A stretch of 64,000 nucleotides of DNA from Liolophura sinensis (taxonomy: Eukaryota > Mollusca > Polyplacophora > Chitonida > Chitonidae), in assembly GCF_032854445.1 (NCBI RefSeq), contig NC_088295.1, positions 13,627,385 to 13,691,384 of the forward strand, read 5' to 3'. The notes under the pieces are model-generated. The model did no database searches and was not told the DNA's origin. It saw nothing but the letters and a program-made list of their open reading frames with translations. The translations under genes were made by a program, and so were the position numbers. This document shows, in pieces, positions 13,701 through 25,931 of the stretch (positions are counted from its first letter, which is position 1; every line of letters begins with the position of its first letter).

Positions 13701-13939
13701 ATTTACCGAAACAGCAATCAAAAGCAGTACCTTACCTGTACCATGGAGGTAGAATTATCTAATCTACCTAAATCACTATACAATTAACGTCATTCTCAAT
13801 TTGCTAAGGTTTACTTCATATTGAGTATAAGTTTACTTGAAATGGTTTAATTATTACTTCAATAGGTAAACCTTTAAAAAATCGGCGCAGGCTTACCACA
13901 AAAATGTTTACAGGGTATCATTGTGAACTGCTGACAGCT

Positions 13940-14125
13940 TCTCTTTAGAAGAATGCGCCCTGTATGATATTATAATTCTTTGGTTTTGTTTTTTGGATGG
14001 TTTACTTTGAACGTTTTTTTTTTGGGGGGGGGGGGAATTGGTTTGGGGATTTTCGATCTGGAACGTTCATTATGGTTGGCGATAGGTATAAATGTCAACG
14101 CTTGCATTAAACAAGTGGACAAACC
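13940..14125 (+). repeat. partial interspersed repeat copy with poly-T/poly-G tract
   Basis: Shares CTTTGGTT, GGAATTGG and CTGGAACGTTCA with 13,600-13,690, and GTTGGCGATAGGTATAAATG with the complement of 15,795-15,905. A run of T followed by about 13 Gs interrupts it. Confidence 0.45.
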
Positions 14126-15794
14126 CTAAAACGACTGATCACATTACGGGGAATTATTGTGTAAGATAACGAGGAACAAAATCTGTAACGGAAGAACACT
14201 GTAGAACGGTTTTTTCGAAGGAAACGTTATGTTATTATAATACCATATGTAAGTCATATTTCTGTAGAAAGTTTATGTGTCACTCAATTACAATTGGCAC
14301 TACTTCATATAATGCTAAATATTTAACGGCCTAATCTGTCGCCTCGGGCTCAAAACTCTACTCAAGTCACATAAGTCTAAGTATAGCTACACTGGGCGGT
14401 TAGCCCTTCCCGTCACACGTTCCGCAAACCCACAGCACCTATGTTTCAAACCTTATACACGATTACAAAAATAAACCGTTACCCTCTCACGCTGAACTTT
14501 TTTGTCCATCTGTTTACGCAGGTTTCACCGATTAATGCCTAACAGTCTCCCGCTACATCACAGTAGGTCAGGAGAAAACTAAAATAACTGAATGAACGTA
14601 AAAGTCGGCGCGTTTTCTGGGTGTCCACGTGTGAGCTACGAGACCCGACTCATCTGCATGTACGTCATAGCGCATTGTCCGGGTCGGCGTCGAGAACACA
14701 TGTGAACAGATGTCTGCAACGCGGAGCGACCCCGGTGCTACGCAGATCGGCGGGACTTAACACTCATCACTACATCATAGTAAAATCCCCAGTCACTGCC
14801 ACCTTAATCATGTTGCCTAGGTACCTGGTGTAAGGTGGTGACGAGTGACCTCTAAACGCGCCCTGTGGTGTAAGTCACTATATCTTTATGTCACATACCC
14901 GGACAGAGTGTGCTATCGCTGCTGGTGTTGGGCAGTGACTATAATCTGAACAGCTGTGGGTGAGGTGTATACGACTCGGTCGACCCCCAGCAATATCTGC
15001 ACTCATATATGTGAAACTCCTACAAATTATCAAGCATGGAGTAGGACATTGCCAGCAGAGCTCAGTCTACAAGTCATCTGCTTTACTTTGTCCCTCACAC
15101 ATTGTTTTTGACGTTCGGGCCACTTTCTCACGGCCCGAGTACCAACGCTATACGCCCAAGAGGACAATACAAAGTTATACATGAAGTAAGTATTAAGTGT
15201 ATGCTTAAGTTACGTGTATATTGTAATAAGTGTTTGCACGTGTTTAAATAAGCGCGCGGCATGGGGGCTCACAAGTATGGGGATGCTATTCATGTCCTAC
15301 GGTGGAAATATCGTAACCTTATTGCTGAGATTATATTTCCTTGTACATAATTGCGCTGTCTTATTTTGCATTCTGTAATAGTGTTTTGATCAGCGTTATC
15401 TATAAATTGCAAGCATTCGGCATTTAGTGTGTCTGGCGGACATACCTTGAGTCTAGTTCATGAACCGGCCTAAAGCTTTAATTGTGACATTTATATTGTG
15501 ACGATAAGCAACGAATTCGTGACCGGTTAAACTGGATTAGTTACGTGCGTACGCACATAATTTGCCCATTTTATCTCACATCTAGTCTTTGTTATAGCTT
15601 TAGTTTTGAAGACGTACTTATATAGTGATAGACCTTATTAACTTGACTATTTTCCAGCAATTGTTAATGCGACACTTTGACTCAGTAAGCGAATCGACCA
15701 TGCAATCTTCAGGTCCGCAACGATCACCTGGAATTTTTTATAATGAATATTTCATGACAGGTGACATTCCTTCGTTTATACTCATACATATACA
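14126..15794. other. non-genic; GC-richer island 14.6-15.2 kb
   Basis: Around 14,600-15,200 the sequence is clearly richer in G+C and CpG than its surroundings, as an unmethylated promoter or old repeat could be. I cannot attach an exon to it. The 70-codon and 74-codon frames there have no recognisable motif. Confidence 0.3.
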
Positions 15795-15905
15795 TGGTCT
15801 GTCAAGTGCAGGTGGTAAATCGGGGCGTTCTAACAGACATTCATATACCTGTCGCCAACCTTAACGAACGTTTAGGTTAATACTCACACGCACCAATTCC
15901 ATAAC
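15795..15905 (-). repeat. partial interspersed repeat copy
   Basis: On the minus strand it shares GGAATTGG, ATTAACCT, AACGTTCGTTAAGGTTGG and CGACAGGTAT with the copies near 13.6 and 14.0 kb and with 6.8 kb. Short and diverged. Confidence 0.4.
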
Positions 15906-17216
15906 AACGTCAAACACAAACCACCAATGATATGACGACAAACGGTCAAGGACAAGTTTTAATGATACCGGAAAGCCGTAATGATCGACTGTTCTTGACA
16001 CATTAATTTAATTAGTATCTAAACTCCGTAGCATGCAAGTTTATTGGAGAATATAGACCGCATGCTTCTACTTCCAAGTATCTAGCTCCCGTTAAAATTA
16101 TATTTTGAGAGATGACAATTCTAATTTTATTACTCAAACTGGTCTTCAGGGATTTTACTTTAGATATTGTTTTAGCCGTTGACGACCTGGGCTGGGTATA
16201 CTTCACTTTCTATAAGTTGTTGTTAAAACGTATCTCCCGTGTGCTTTGACCACCACTGCTCATATATTCAGTGCAGCAACATTTTTGAACACCATACACA
16301 TACGTGGCCCCTAGCCCCAAGCTAAAACGTAACCGATATTTAGTTCATAAGAGTAGGTACTGTATAGCACTATTAGGACAGCTATTAAAACTCTACTGAC
16401 GTTATCGATCTTTGTGTGAAATCTGTTGCTAGTAATTTTGTCAGGTGTTAACCTACATACATGCAGATATAAATCTCAGCTCACTTCCTAGTTCGTGGAC
16501 CTCTAGTATGACTCATGATCAACCGCTCTGGTCTTTCCCAAAATGTATTTTTATCCATGAATTTGTGCCAGAAGTGAAACAATCTCGCAAAGAAAGGGTT
16601 GTCATTTCATGTAAGTTTCCTTATTACACAGGTATATAACTCAGTCATCGTACACTGAATAGGTTTAATTTCTCTCTTGGCAGTAAATGCAATGTGTGTT
16701 ACACGTCTTAGCAGAATAGGCTGTCTTTAACTATGCCACTGGAGAGGTTATATTGTCACTCAGTCCGTCAAATTGGTCTGTAGACCTATATACCTAAACT
16801 GTACACAACCGTGTTTAAAATGAGGAATTTAACACAACTTTCTAACAATTGTCGGGCAGATTTATTTGATGGGTTTGGTCTGGACCAAATTAAGTCCTTC
16901 TGCAGTTCAGTTGAAACTGGATAAGTAACCCTTCCACTGCAACGATCTTTTCATATCCACAATACATTATAATACATCTTGGTAAACTTAGACAATAGCA
17001 AAGCAAACAAAGACAGTCGGGCGTGAAGACGGGCAAAGAAGACCGGGGATAAATAGGCTTGGATAGATCAGAATAGATTGGTTCCTTGATCTCTTTGCAT
17101 TATTTTAATGTTATTTTGTGTTAAATCGGATAGACAACAGAACATTTTGAGTAATTCTAGACCAGTGACGTATAAATTTACATCACCGTATTGTTTTTTG
17201 TGTTTGTTTGTTTTTT
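15906..17216. other. no gene recognised
   Basis: No coding or repeat feature can be supported. The frames are short and featureless. Confidence 0.4.
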
Positions 17217-17904
17217 TTACCTAATTCTGCTTAAGCCATGGTACTATACGGGTGTGTAATTTGCTACTGTTTAAGCATTTACATGACAGTTAGAATAAAA
17301 CCCTAACTGAAGTAAATTGACAAGGGGCGGTATTTAACCAGTGACGTGTGACCATTTGCCAGCTACCACACTGTCGTCGCTGTTTTGGTTTTACTCTCTA
17401 TGCTGTGCATCTTAAAGTATATTGAGCTGTACAAAGGAAAACCACTGGATAGGCTTGGGAAGTAGCAAAGTGTTCCAGAACATAGAGGCCTGGACAGCGG
17501 TAAATAAGACCAGAATATATATGATTAGACAGTAACAAGTCAGACCAGAATAGATAGATAGACTTTGGTAGTTCCAAGGGAATTCCGAATAGATAAATTG
17601 TGGATGTAGCAATGGAGACTAGCTTGCTAAAACCATTGTCAACAAATGAAACATGCACGTCACATGCAAGAAAAGATTGAGACTTGATAAACATAAGCAT
17701 TTTGTTTTTTAAGAACTATCTAAACCTGGTTTTGGAACAAAGTAGGAAATAAGTCTATGTACCCAATATAAAAGAGAGTAACTCCCGAACAACCAGTGAA
17801 AATCTAGCCTCGTCAGTTTACCTTAGCTTTATTCTAACTGCTTACGTAAATGCTTAATTAAATGCTTAGGATTAATAATCAATGATTAAGCAGAATTGGG
17901 TAAA
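17217..17904. mobile_element. foldback/MITE-like DNA element with long inverted ends
   Basis: The left end TTACCTAATTCTGCTTAA is matched in inverted orientation by the right end TTAAGCAGAATTGGGTAA. The match continues inward for about 120 bases (TTTAAGCATTTAC, CAGTTAGAATAAA, AAATTGACAAGG and their complements at 17,785-17,880), at roughly 70 percent by eye. About 440 bases lie between the arms and hold no transposase motif. It is best read as a non-autonomous DNA transposon. Single arms recur at 7.1, 10.6 and 11.1 kb. Confidence 0.6.
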
Positions 17905-18186
17905 AATATAAAAAGGCAGTATTGTTACTTCTCTGACTTAAAATTACTCAAAATTCTGCGGTGTCATGAAATCTTCTCAAAAATCACATGAAGACGAGGC
18001 AATCGATGAATAAGTAAAGTAGAGAATGCTAGAACGGTCAGATTTCGAAACACATTTTATCATTATTATTTATTGCATTGTTTTACATATACGATGGTAG
18101 TCAGAGAAAACCAGAGTGCTTGGAGTAATCAGTGTAGCGCACTTTGTCAGATATACCTGATTAACTGCCTTAATTGTAAGCCCAAA

Positions 18187-18275
18187 CATAACAGCCAGGG
18201 CTGGACTCGAACTTGCGACCACAAGGTCATGGAGCCGATCAACTGGGGCGAGAGCTACGCTTCAGTTGACTCAGC
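18187..18275 (-). repeat. tRNA-derived SINE head (fragment)
   Basis: On the minus strand there is a B-box match, GTTCGAGTCC, preceded at about the right distance by an A-box-like GCTGAGTCAACTGAAGCG. A genuine tRNA fold does not close, so this is probably the head of a further SINE family. Confidence 0.4.
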
Positions 18276-20420
18276 CAGCGATGCCCAGATCTGTGTTAAA
18301 GGTTGGTTGAAAAACACAAGATTGGGTTATCACTGCCGATCACGGTCAGCCAGGTGTGGACACCGTGATCACAGTCGGGTTTAGACGCCACGATCACAGC
18401 CGAGACCATCTAACTTTTCTCTCTGACCTTTGTTAATTTGTTTATTACAAATATTGTAGAGGTCATGAAAATGGCTGGAGCTTTTTCGTGCATTCAGAAG
18501 TTACAATAAAATTACCACGGACGAGTTGGTGAAAACTGATATTTACTAATTAAAATCTTTGCGGGACTCGTCCTCCTGTAATAGCTTCTATTTATAAGGT
18601 AGCTATAATACTGATCTCATAACGATACCTACAACTAAACAGTCGATATCTAGAAGTCCCAGTGGGGTCTGAGGTAATGAGGAACGTTTATTAATTGATG
18701 TAGTTGGCGATCTACAGCCTGTTGACATATGCTATATTACCTCCGTTCATGCGCGCTTCCGGAAACCATGACATTTCCGTGAGTGTACATTCAATCTATT
18801 CCATCGACTTAAGGTTGGAGTAATGGACGGGATGTTGGCGACTCCCAAAGGGCACCCCTTGTATACCGTGTGTGCATTGGCAATCACATACCTCTGGCGT
18901 CATAACGCCGACACAAGTGCGCGACTTGTCCCCGCGGAATTAGTTCGTGTTACATTATGTGGTCAAACCAAACATGCATGGATTGTAAAATTTTGCAACG
19001 TTTGCGTGCACTTTGGGTTTCAGAATTATTTTTTTCTTTGCGTCTTTTCATTTCAGGTCACTGTTGTGATCATAAATGTGACTAAAATGATCTTATGATG
19101 GTAAAATATAATTTTGTGAACCCTCGAGATATTTGGTGCAAGGCGTAGATAGTATCCATTAATGGCTTAAAATAGGCCGTCGGAAACAAAGCTTATATGC
19201 GTCATCAAGATTGATGGGCAAACACCCTATATACTGATACACTGGTATTAACAGTCCCATTTTCCGACTGAAGAGGTACACAGTATCTGTGTTTGAGGCT
19301 TAAGTTTGTGTCCCTGACAATTAACAATGTCCGTAATGTCCGTGTATGACATCGAAAAGGTCCTGGTGATTTAACTATAAACGTACCACAAAATATGACA
19401 AATATGCTCAGCTCAAAGCCCAGTTAAGTGATGACTAGATGTACCCTGTTACTGGTGATTTCACATGTGATCAGAACAGAGCATAGAGCGTAGCTTGGAG
19501 TATATTGGGTCTTAACTGTGTACGTAGTTGTGAGTATTTTATTGTGCACAGCAACAGTTACACAATTGTAATCAGCATATGTATGCTTCCAAAACTGTGA
19601 AATGTTAGTCGTGTCGATAGTACCTTAAGCTTACTTTATCTTTTCCAGCAAAGTCCACCGCTAAAGATCAAACTGACTGACCGACGACGATGTAAGGCAA
19701 AACAGCTATATACCGGCGTAATTATGGGTAAGATATAATAAAAGTCATGGGAAGCGATTTTTATACAATTAGGTCTGCTTGCTGCCTGCTTGCCAGGTTG
19801 GACACTAATGTATGCAACATTTATCATTTGTGGGCCGTGGATGTGGTGGCGTGCAGTACGGCCCAGAGGTTTTGGTTAAAGTGGATTAATGTTCTCCTTT
19901 CTAAAGAGTACTTCACTGCCTTTTGACCTTAATTAATTGTTAAATGGTTGTAATGACCTTATATACCTGCCGGTATGCTTGGTTCAGAAAGAGTCATGGG
20001 CTAAAATGTTTATATTAAAATATGTATAAAAACCATCTTTAACCTTAATTATTTATATTGATAAAACGTTCATAATTTGCATATTGGAATATTTTGCTCG
20101 AATGTCTCTAATCATATTGAATGTAGAAATAAGTTATGCATACAAAACTTTAACATAGCGTGGCGATATTTTTTGTAATACTCATTTCCGTATTTATTTA
20201 TATTTGCATTTAAGACTGTTGCATTCACCTTAACTGTGTACTCACACTGACGAATCTTCAGGTGTGAAAATTAACTTTCGTGAATTGTTTTGAACTGTGT
20301 AGTCTTATACGATGCATTGCATCTCGTAACCTGTATGTTTAAGTTTTTTTTGTATTTATGACGTAAGCTGTTCACATTTCCCACAGTTGAGAGGTGACTC
20401 GTGTCCCGCTTTATTTGCAG
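18276..20420. other. upstream region of the coiled-coil gene; no exon found
   Basis: The missing 5' exons of the gene at 20,421-22,003 may lie here or outside the window. A CpG-richer patch at about 18,720-18,990 could be a promoter, but no first exon with a matching phase-1 donor is obvious. Confidence 0.3.
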
Positions 20421-22003
20421 ATTATTCCAAGCTGTCCAAGCAGGACCTAAAGGTGAAGAATGCTACTCTGTGTTACGATGTCAAGCAGAAGCAAATGTTC
20501 TATGATGAAGCCCGTGCTATTGTGGAGAAGTTGGACAGAGAGTATGACCAAGCTAAAGGCTCCTTCCCACTCCTCAGATATGGGAAGTTGAAACTAATGA
20601 TTAAAGAATCAACGACGGAGGAGAACTTGGAAAAAACGAAACCTAAACCATCAGAAGAGAGTGAGAGACAGAAATCTGACAAACACAGATCTAACGGTTC
20701 TGGTGGATTGCTTCAAAAAGTGAAGGAGTTTTCAGGAAATATTGAAAAGGTTGATATGCTGAATAATCCCAAATATGAAAGTAAGTGTTGAACCTGTCTT
20801 ATGCGGAAGGTTGGTCAAATCCAAGCCGACAGTATTAGAAACAGAATACACATTTGTCGGGGTTTTTCCATTACCTGTTAGGAAGACAATGATTTTTTTG
20901 TATATTTGACATATTTCATCAGTCTTTCGTGTTTGGGTTGGATTAAACGTGAAAGCGTTAAGCTCCACATATTCAAGGGCGTAAAGGTCTTTCTTGCGAT
21001 TGTCTTATACAACACCTAGGTTTCTGTTAAAGTCTCCAGTCACTGTGTTTGCTGTCCATTTTGGACATGGATTGACGTAAGGTTATACTTGCGTGAAACA
21101 TTGTCAGTCTAGACCATATACAACAACCGGTTGTACAATGAATATCCACATCTACAGTTTTGAGCTCACTGGATTTAAAAGATTAACGAGTCATGGAAGA
21201 AGCCTCATGAAACAAAATTAGTTTTGTGGACTGAAAATATTGAACTTACACCGAACGTGTATAATTTTTAGAATCTGTTTTCAAACTTGCATGATGTATA
21301 CTTGGGAGCACAACCGGGTAAGCCTTATTATCAATAGTTGTAGGCTATAGATTTATCTGAGCTTGGTTGGTTTGATCAGCCAGTGTCGGGTTTTTCTTGT
21401 TTTGTGGCCCATGCGCATCTACTTAATTGATAACGATGTTAGTAACTACATCGAAAGGTCGTGTTAATAAATCAAGAAGAAAGTTAAAAAAAAAACGTAA
21501 GAAAGACTTTCCCAGTGTACTTCCTTCCCAAATTTTATATGCCAGTCAAACATGTAGTACCATGTGTATTAGGTGGAAATGCGTGCACACTTTAGGAATA
21601 AGGCGGGAAATTGCATGGCGTCAAAGAATACCAAAGGATTGCATTGTGTCAGAATTTGAACACCTACTGCTTATGAACGTTAATACGTAGATCGTAGTCT
21701 GAACCCACCAATGACAGCGTAGCATAAATTGCAGGAGTCCAATAGAACAATCTAGCTATGTAACATTACAAATTACAAACAGTGTCATCTTCCTTCCCAG
21801 GTATGACAAAACAGGAGCTGGCCAGAGAGAACGAAGAGAAACAGAAGGAACTTGAGGTTCTGGACAGGAAGTCTCTGCGACTGTTCAACAGGCTAGACAA
21901 ACTGAGTCGGGATTACACGACGTCCAAGCAGCTCTGGCCATTCCCACGTTATCAGCAGATGAAGGAAATGATTAAGGAGGTTACATACGACACTTACATT
22001 TAA
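20421..22003 (+). CDS. 3' end of an unrecognised gene with two repeated coiled-coil-like modules (2 exons)
   Basis: Two exons are supported: 20,421-20,780 (acceptor TTATTTGCAG, donor GTAAGT) and 21,801-22,003 (acceptor CTTCCCAG, TAA stop). They join in frame through a split AGT codon and give about 186 visible residues. Each exon starts with a copy of a gapless 59-residue module: (L/M)-(S/T)-KQ-(D/E)-L at the start, then KL-x-R-x-(Y), P-x2-RY and K-x-MIKE at the end. The modules are rich in K and E with heptad-like spacing, as in coiled coils. A charged linker of about 57 residues separates them. The first exon is symmetric (phase 1-1, 360 bases), a form easily duplicated. There is no ATG before the acceptor, so 5' exons are missing. 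I do not recognise the family and assign no function. No signal peptide or membrane segment is seen in this part. Confidence 0.7.
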
Positions 22004-22184
22004 ATACTTTTACATACTTTTGTTTATATACCGTTTGTTTCAGTTTTATTGTTTACATACAAGTGTATTTGTATATTTGTTTTAGGCTCTTATTGCTTAA
22101 AGTTGACGTTTAACAGTGTCCAGTTCTGTTTGTATTTTAGTAGAGCAGTGAAAACTTTTAATGAAATCATTCACTGAAAATCAT

Positions 22185-22910
22185 GTTCCTGGTCCCAGAG
22201 ATTCCTGTATGGTGACCAAAGTTACTCTAGGGCTAATGAGTTTCATGTATGGTCCTGGGGTTCTTATATGGTTCCTGGGGGTTCATTGAAGGCCTTTAGG
22301 TTCATGTGTGGCCCCTGGGTATTTTTGTATGTTCCATGGGGTTCATGTATGGCTCATGAGGGTCCTGCGTGGCCCCTGAGGCTCGTGTATGGCCTCTCAG
22401 GTTCTTGCATGGTCCCTGAGGCTCGTGTATGGCCTCTGAGGTTCTTGCATGGTCCCTGAGGTTCATATGTGGTTCTTGAGATTCGTGTACGGTCCCTTAA
22501 GTTCATGTATGGCCTCTGTGGTTCTTGTATGGTCCCTGAGGTTTATGTATGGTCCCAATCTCCATCTCAAATCCTAGAGGTTCCTGTAAAGTCCCTGAAG
22601 TGTATGCGTGATCCCTGAGGTTGCTGTTCTCTGGGGGTACATGTTCCTGAGGTCCATTTCTGTATGGTCCCTGAGGTTGCTGGTCTCTGAGGTTCTTGCT
22701 CCTGAGGTCCATGCATGGTCTCTGGGGATGCTATCCTCTGGGGTTACTTGTTCCTGAGGTCTATTTCTGTATGGTCCCTGAGGTTGCTGGTCTCTGAGGT
22801 TCTTGTTCCTGAGGTCCATGCATGGTCCCTGGGGTTGCTATCCTCTGGGGTTACTTGTTCCTGAGGTCAGTTTATGGTCCATGAGGTTCCTGGTCTCTTG
22901 GATAACTGGT
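22185..22910 (+). repeat. minisatellite, about 20-bp unit with higher-order repeat
   Basis: Degenerate units close to GGTTCTTGTATGGTCCCTGA repeat over about 0.7 kb. From about 22,620 a higher-order period of about 107 bases appears: GGTCCATTTCTG at 22,651, GGTCTATTTCTG at 22,758 and GGTCAGTTT at 22,864. It starts about 180 bases after the stop codon of the coiled-coil gene and may lie in its 3' UTR. Open frames on both strands are by-products of the repeat. Confidence 0.9.
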
Positions 22911-23912
22911 TCCAAACCTTAATACCGTCTAATTATTTCATACAATCCAATGGATATATATGGGGAGTTATAATTAATTGATTTATTATATTACTGCACC
23001 AAAACACAAGCCTGACTAGCATTTTTATTGTAAGACTGATTGTAAGCTACACTGTATAACTTATTTTTTTTTATTTTATAGCTTTAATGATTTTTCAGAG
23101 GTGATCATTGTGTTGTATTCACACACCTGAATCTTAATTTACTTTTATATTATAACCCCATTTTGGTTTTTTCCCTATTCTTATTAGGCTGCTTAGGGAC
23201 ATGTTTTGCTTTTATAATATAACCCACTCGTCCGTGTCATTACAGTTATTACTGTTCATCCAAGTCCTTGGGAGGCTGATATATCCAGTTCAAGTGGTTT
23301 GCACGAGGGCCATTTAGCTCAAAACGTGTTGAATGCAATTAAGCTTGAAAACATATGATGATTGCAGGGAGTAAGTCATATGTCAGAAACATCGGTATGG
23401 CCGGCTACTGTTTAACTGTGCACCATAATGAATTCTCCATTAACATGCCGCAGAAATGGATTTTCTAACCTTCAGTAAAATGTGATCTATTAGTTTAAGG
23501 CTTGTGGTTATTTTCTTGCGCATAAAATTTACAGTGTCACGTCATAATGTAGTTTTAAGGAATATTGGTTCAGGTACTTTCCTAAAAGTAGTCCTTAGTA
23601 AGTTAAGTGTAACTGATAACCTAAAATAAGTAGCTGGTAAGAATAAATCTTCAGAAATTATCTTCACTCTTACAAAATTACATTCTGTTTTCCACTCCAG
23701 TCACCAGCAACTTTGGGATATTTGTTAAGGCTTTGCTCAATGTTGCTTTGTGGGTAGTCCCGTGGGACTGCATGGGTCATAATTATTAAAAGTTCAACTT
23801 GTAATTAGGCAAGTCTTAAGTGGGACCATATCATAACTATTTTGAAAATTTACTGCTTTTACGCCCAAGTTATAATTTTCATATCATTCGCACGCATGCA
23901 ACTCATAGAAGA
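22911..23912. other. no gene recognised
   Basis: AT-rich intergenic sequence with no supported exon or named repeat. Confidence 0.4.
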
Positions 23913-24268
23913 ACTTTTTCGGTTGTTGCAGGTTAAATGTAAAAATATATGCATGTGAGTGATTTAATTTTTTACATAAAAAGACATAAATTGCCGTATA
24001 ATTCAATTCTGTTTAATTTGCTAGTCATTTTAAATATATAGTCATGACATGTAGTTAATGTTTTTCATGGTGGTTGACAGAGGCCATCCAGACTTTTTCG
24101 ATTGTTTCAGGTTAAATGTAAAAATATATGCATGTGAGTGATTTAATTTGGATAAAAAGACATAAATTGCCGTATAATTCAAGTCTGTTTAATTTGCTAG
24201 TCATTTTAAATATACAGTCATGACATTTGGTTAATGTTATTCATGGTGGTTGGTAGCGGCCATCCAGA
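23913..24268 (+). repeat. tandem duplication, two copies of about 179 bp
   Basis: Copy 1 is 23,913-24,091 and copy 2 is 24,092-24,268. Both begin ACTTTTTCG and share GGTTAAATGTAAAAATATAT, GCATGTGAGTGATTTAAT, GACATAAATTGCCGTATAAT and GCTAGTCATTTTAAATATA. Most positions are identical by eye, which suggests a fairly recent local duplication. Confidence 0.92.
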
Positions 24269-25716
24269 CCGCGGCCAGACTCCCAGGAAGGTCCCAGTTA
24301 AAATTGGTCGCCATCAGCCACAATACTTACTATTCTTTTTGAGCTAATGTACAGAACTATTTGTAAACTATCTAGGCTTTATATCCTTGCAATAAAGGGC
24401 AAGTGATGAATTTTTCGCGTAATGCAACATGCTAATGTAAGGTTAAGGTCTTGGTTATAGTGGTTAAGTTTTTACTGTTTTATTATTTATGCTACGTATC
24501 CTTTATTCGCCAAATGCCATTCACTCTTTACGCCGATCAAAGTGAGCCACCATGTTGTTTTTTCATATGGAATGTCTTAAATAAATTTACACGCAATGTT
24601 ACAGTCATTTTTTGAAATAATTTTTCTGTGTTTGCGCAATTTTTAATGTTATGATTAATTTTCTTTTATGATTCGGTATTGGGTATGATTTGTTTGTGAA
24701 TTATTCGGTAAAGCCAGCAAATAATACCAAGGTTACACAAAATTGTAGCGCGGTTGAATCTTTCTTCCTGGTGTAGTGTACGCACCTATACATGCAATTT
24801 GCGAAAGTCATATGAAATAGTTCTTTCACTGAAGAATTCAAAGAGAGTCTGCTTGAAAACACGGAACGTCACAAGGTATACCCAACAATCCTCCTGACAA
24901 AATGCGGCCGCGACTCAGCCACCGGATCCCTAAGCACGCGATCCCATATGGGTTTATGGTGTTCGCTAAGCAGTTCTTTATAGAACATTGAACCATTGTC
25001 GACCGTGGAAGTTTATTTTGGTGACATGTAAGTGCAACTTTATAGGGAGTAACATTCAAGCAGATCTCTACTTACTTTATAAGGTAGAAGTTGACATTGC
25101 AGAGTTTAAACCAAGACCACTGGCTTGAGTATCTTTAACAATATGCAGATAAAAGTATATATAATACAAAATTAAATCCACTGATAACAGAAGTTTAAAT
25201 CACAAACATGGGTCTGTGGCGTTTTGAATGATGAAGCGAAGCTGCTCATCGTTATTTAAGTAACTGCTTGCCGAGCTGTGTATCCCAATTTTTGACATGG
25301 TAGGCTTATTTGTACATTCCGCGATTGTAAACTGGACGGAACGGCCATCAAAATCAAGAAATCTGCAATAGCTGTAGGTAACATCAAGCTTATGTATAAA
25401 GTTACTTAGGGCCACGTCTGATTTAGCTTTCTTAACGTAATTGCCGGTGCTAAATGGAAGTTTATTGGCAGTACATGTATATAAAATGTACCAGGCTCGG
25501 TATGCACGTATACAGGCTTGTTGCGATATAATACAGAGAGAAACAGAAGGAACTTCAGGATCTGCATATGAAGACTGGATTTTTCTAACAGATTTGGAGT
25601 GAATTCTGTGGGCTCCAAAAGGCTGTGGTCATGTTTACGCTATCGATGGAGGAAACCCAGAGAGGTGACATTCTGTGCAGTTCCGATACTGGACAGACCA
25701 TGCATGTTATACGTCA
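24269..25716. other. no gene recognised
   Basis: Short anonymous frames only. A GCGGCCGC site near 24,904 sits in a small GC-richer patch without other features. Confidence 0.4.
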
Positions 25717-25931
25717 TTGCCGCGTAATGACCCAGACGCCTCTCACCAATGCGGTCGCTTTGAGTTCAAGTCCTGCTCAAGCTGGCTTCCTCTCCGGCCG
25801 AAAGTTGGAAGGTCTGCAGCAACCTGCGGATGGTCGTGGGTTTCCTCCCACCATAATGCTGGCCGCCGTCGTATAAGTGAAATATTCTTGAGTACGGCGT
25901 AAAACACCAATCAAATAAATAAATAAATAAA
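25717..25931 (+). mobile_element. tRNA-derived SINE (family 1), 5'-truncated, with TSD
   Basis: Carries the B-box GAGTTCAAGTCC, the central CCTCTCCGGCCG and GCAACCTGCGGATGG blocks, the 3' block AGTACGGCGTAAAACACCAA and an (AAAT)n tail. The direct repeat TTATACGTCA flanks it at 25,707-25,716 and 25,932-25,941. The A-box part of the head is lost. Confidence 0.9.

Noticed and set aside
18187..18275. True tRNA gene on the minus strand
   Set aside because: A and B boxes are present but the acceptor and anticodon stems do not pair properly. It fits a SINE head better.
20500..20968. Minus-strand frames opposite the coiled-coil exon
   Set aside because: Shadow frames. Splice sites and the internal module repeat support the + strand only.
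22268..22819. Proline/glycine-rich open frames on both strands
   Set aside because: Products of reading the 20-bp minisatellite unit. The repeat keeps several frames open.
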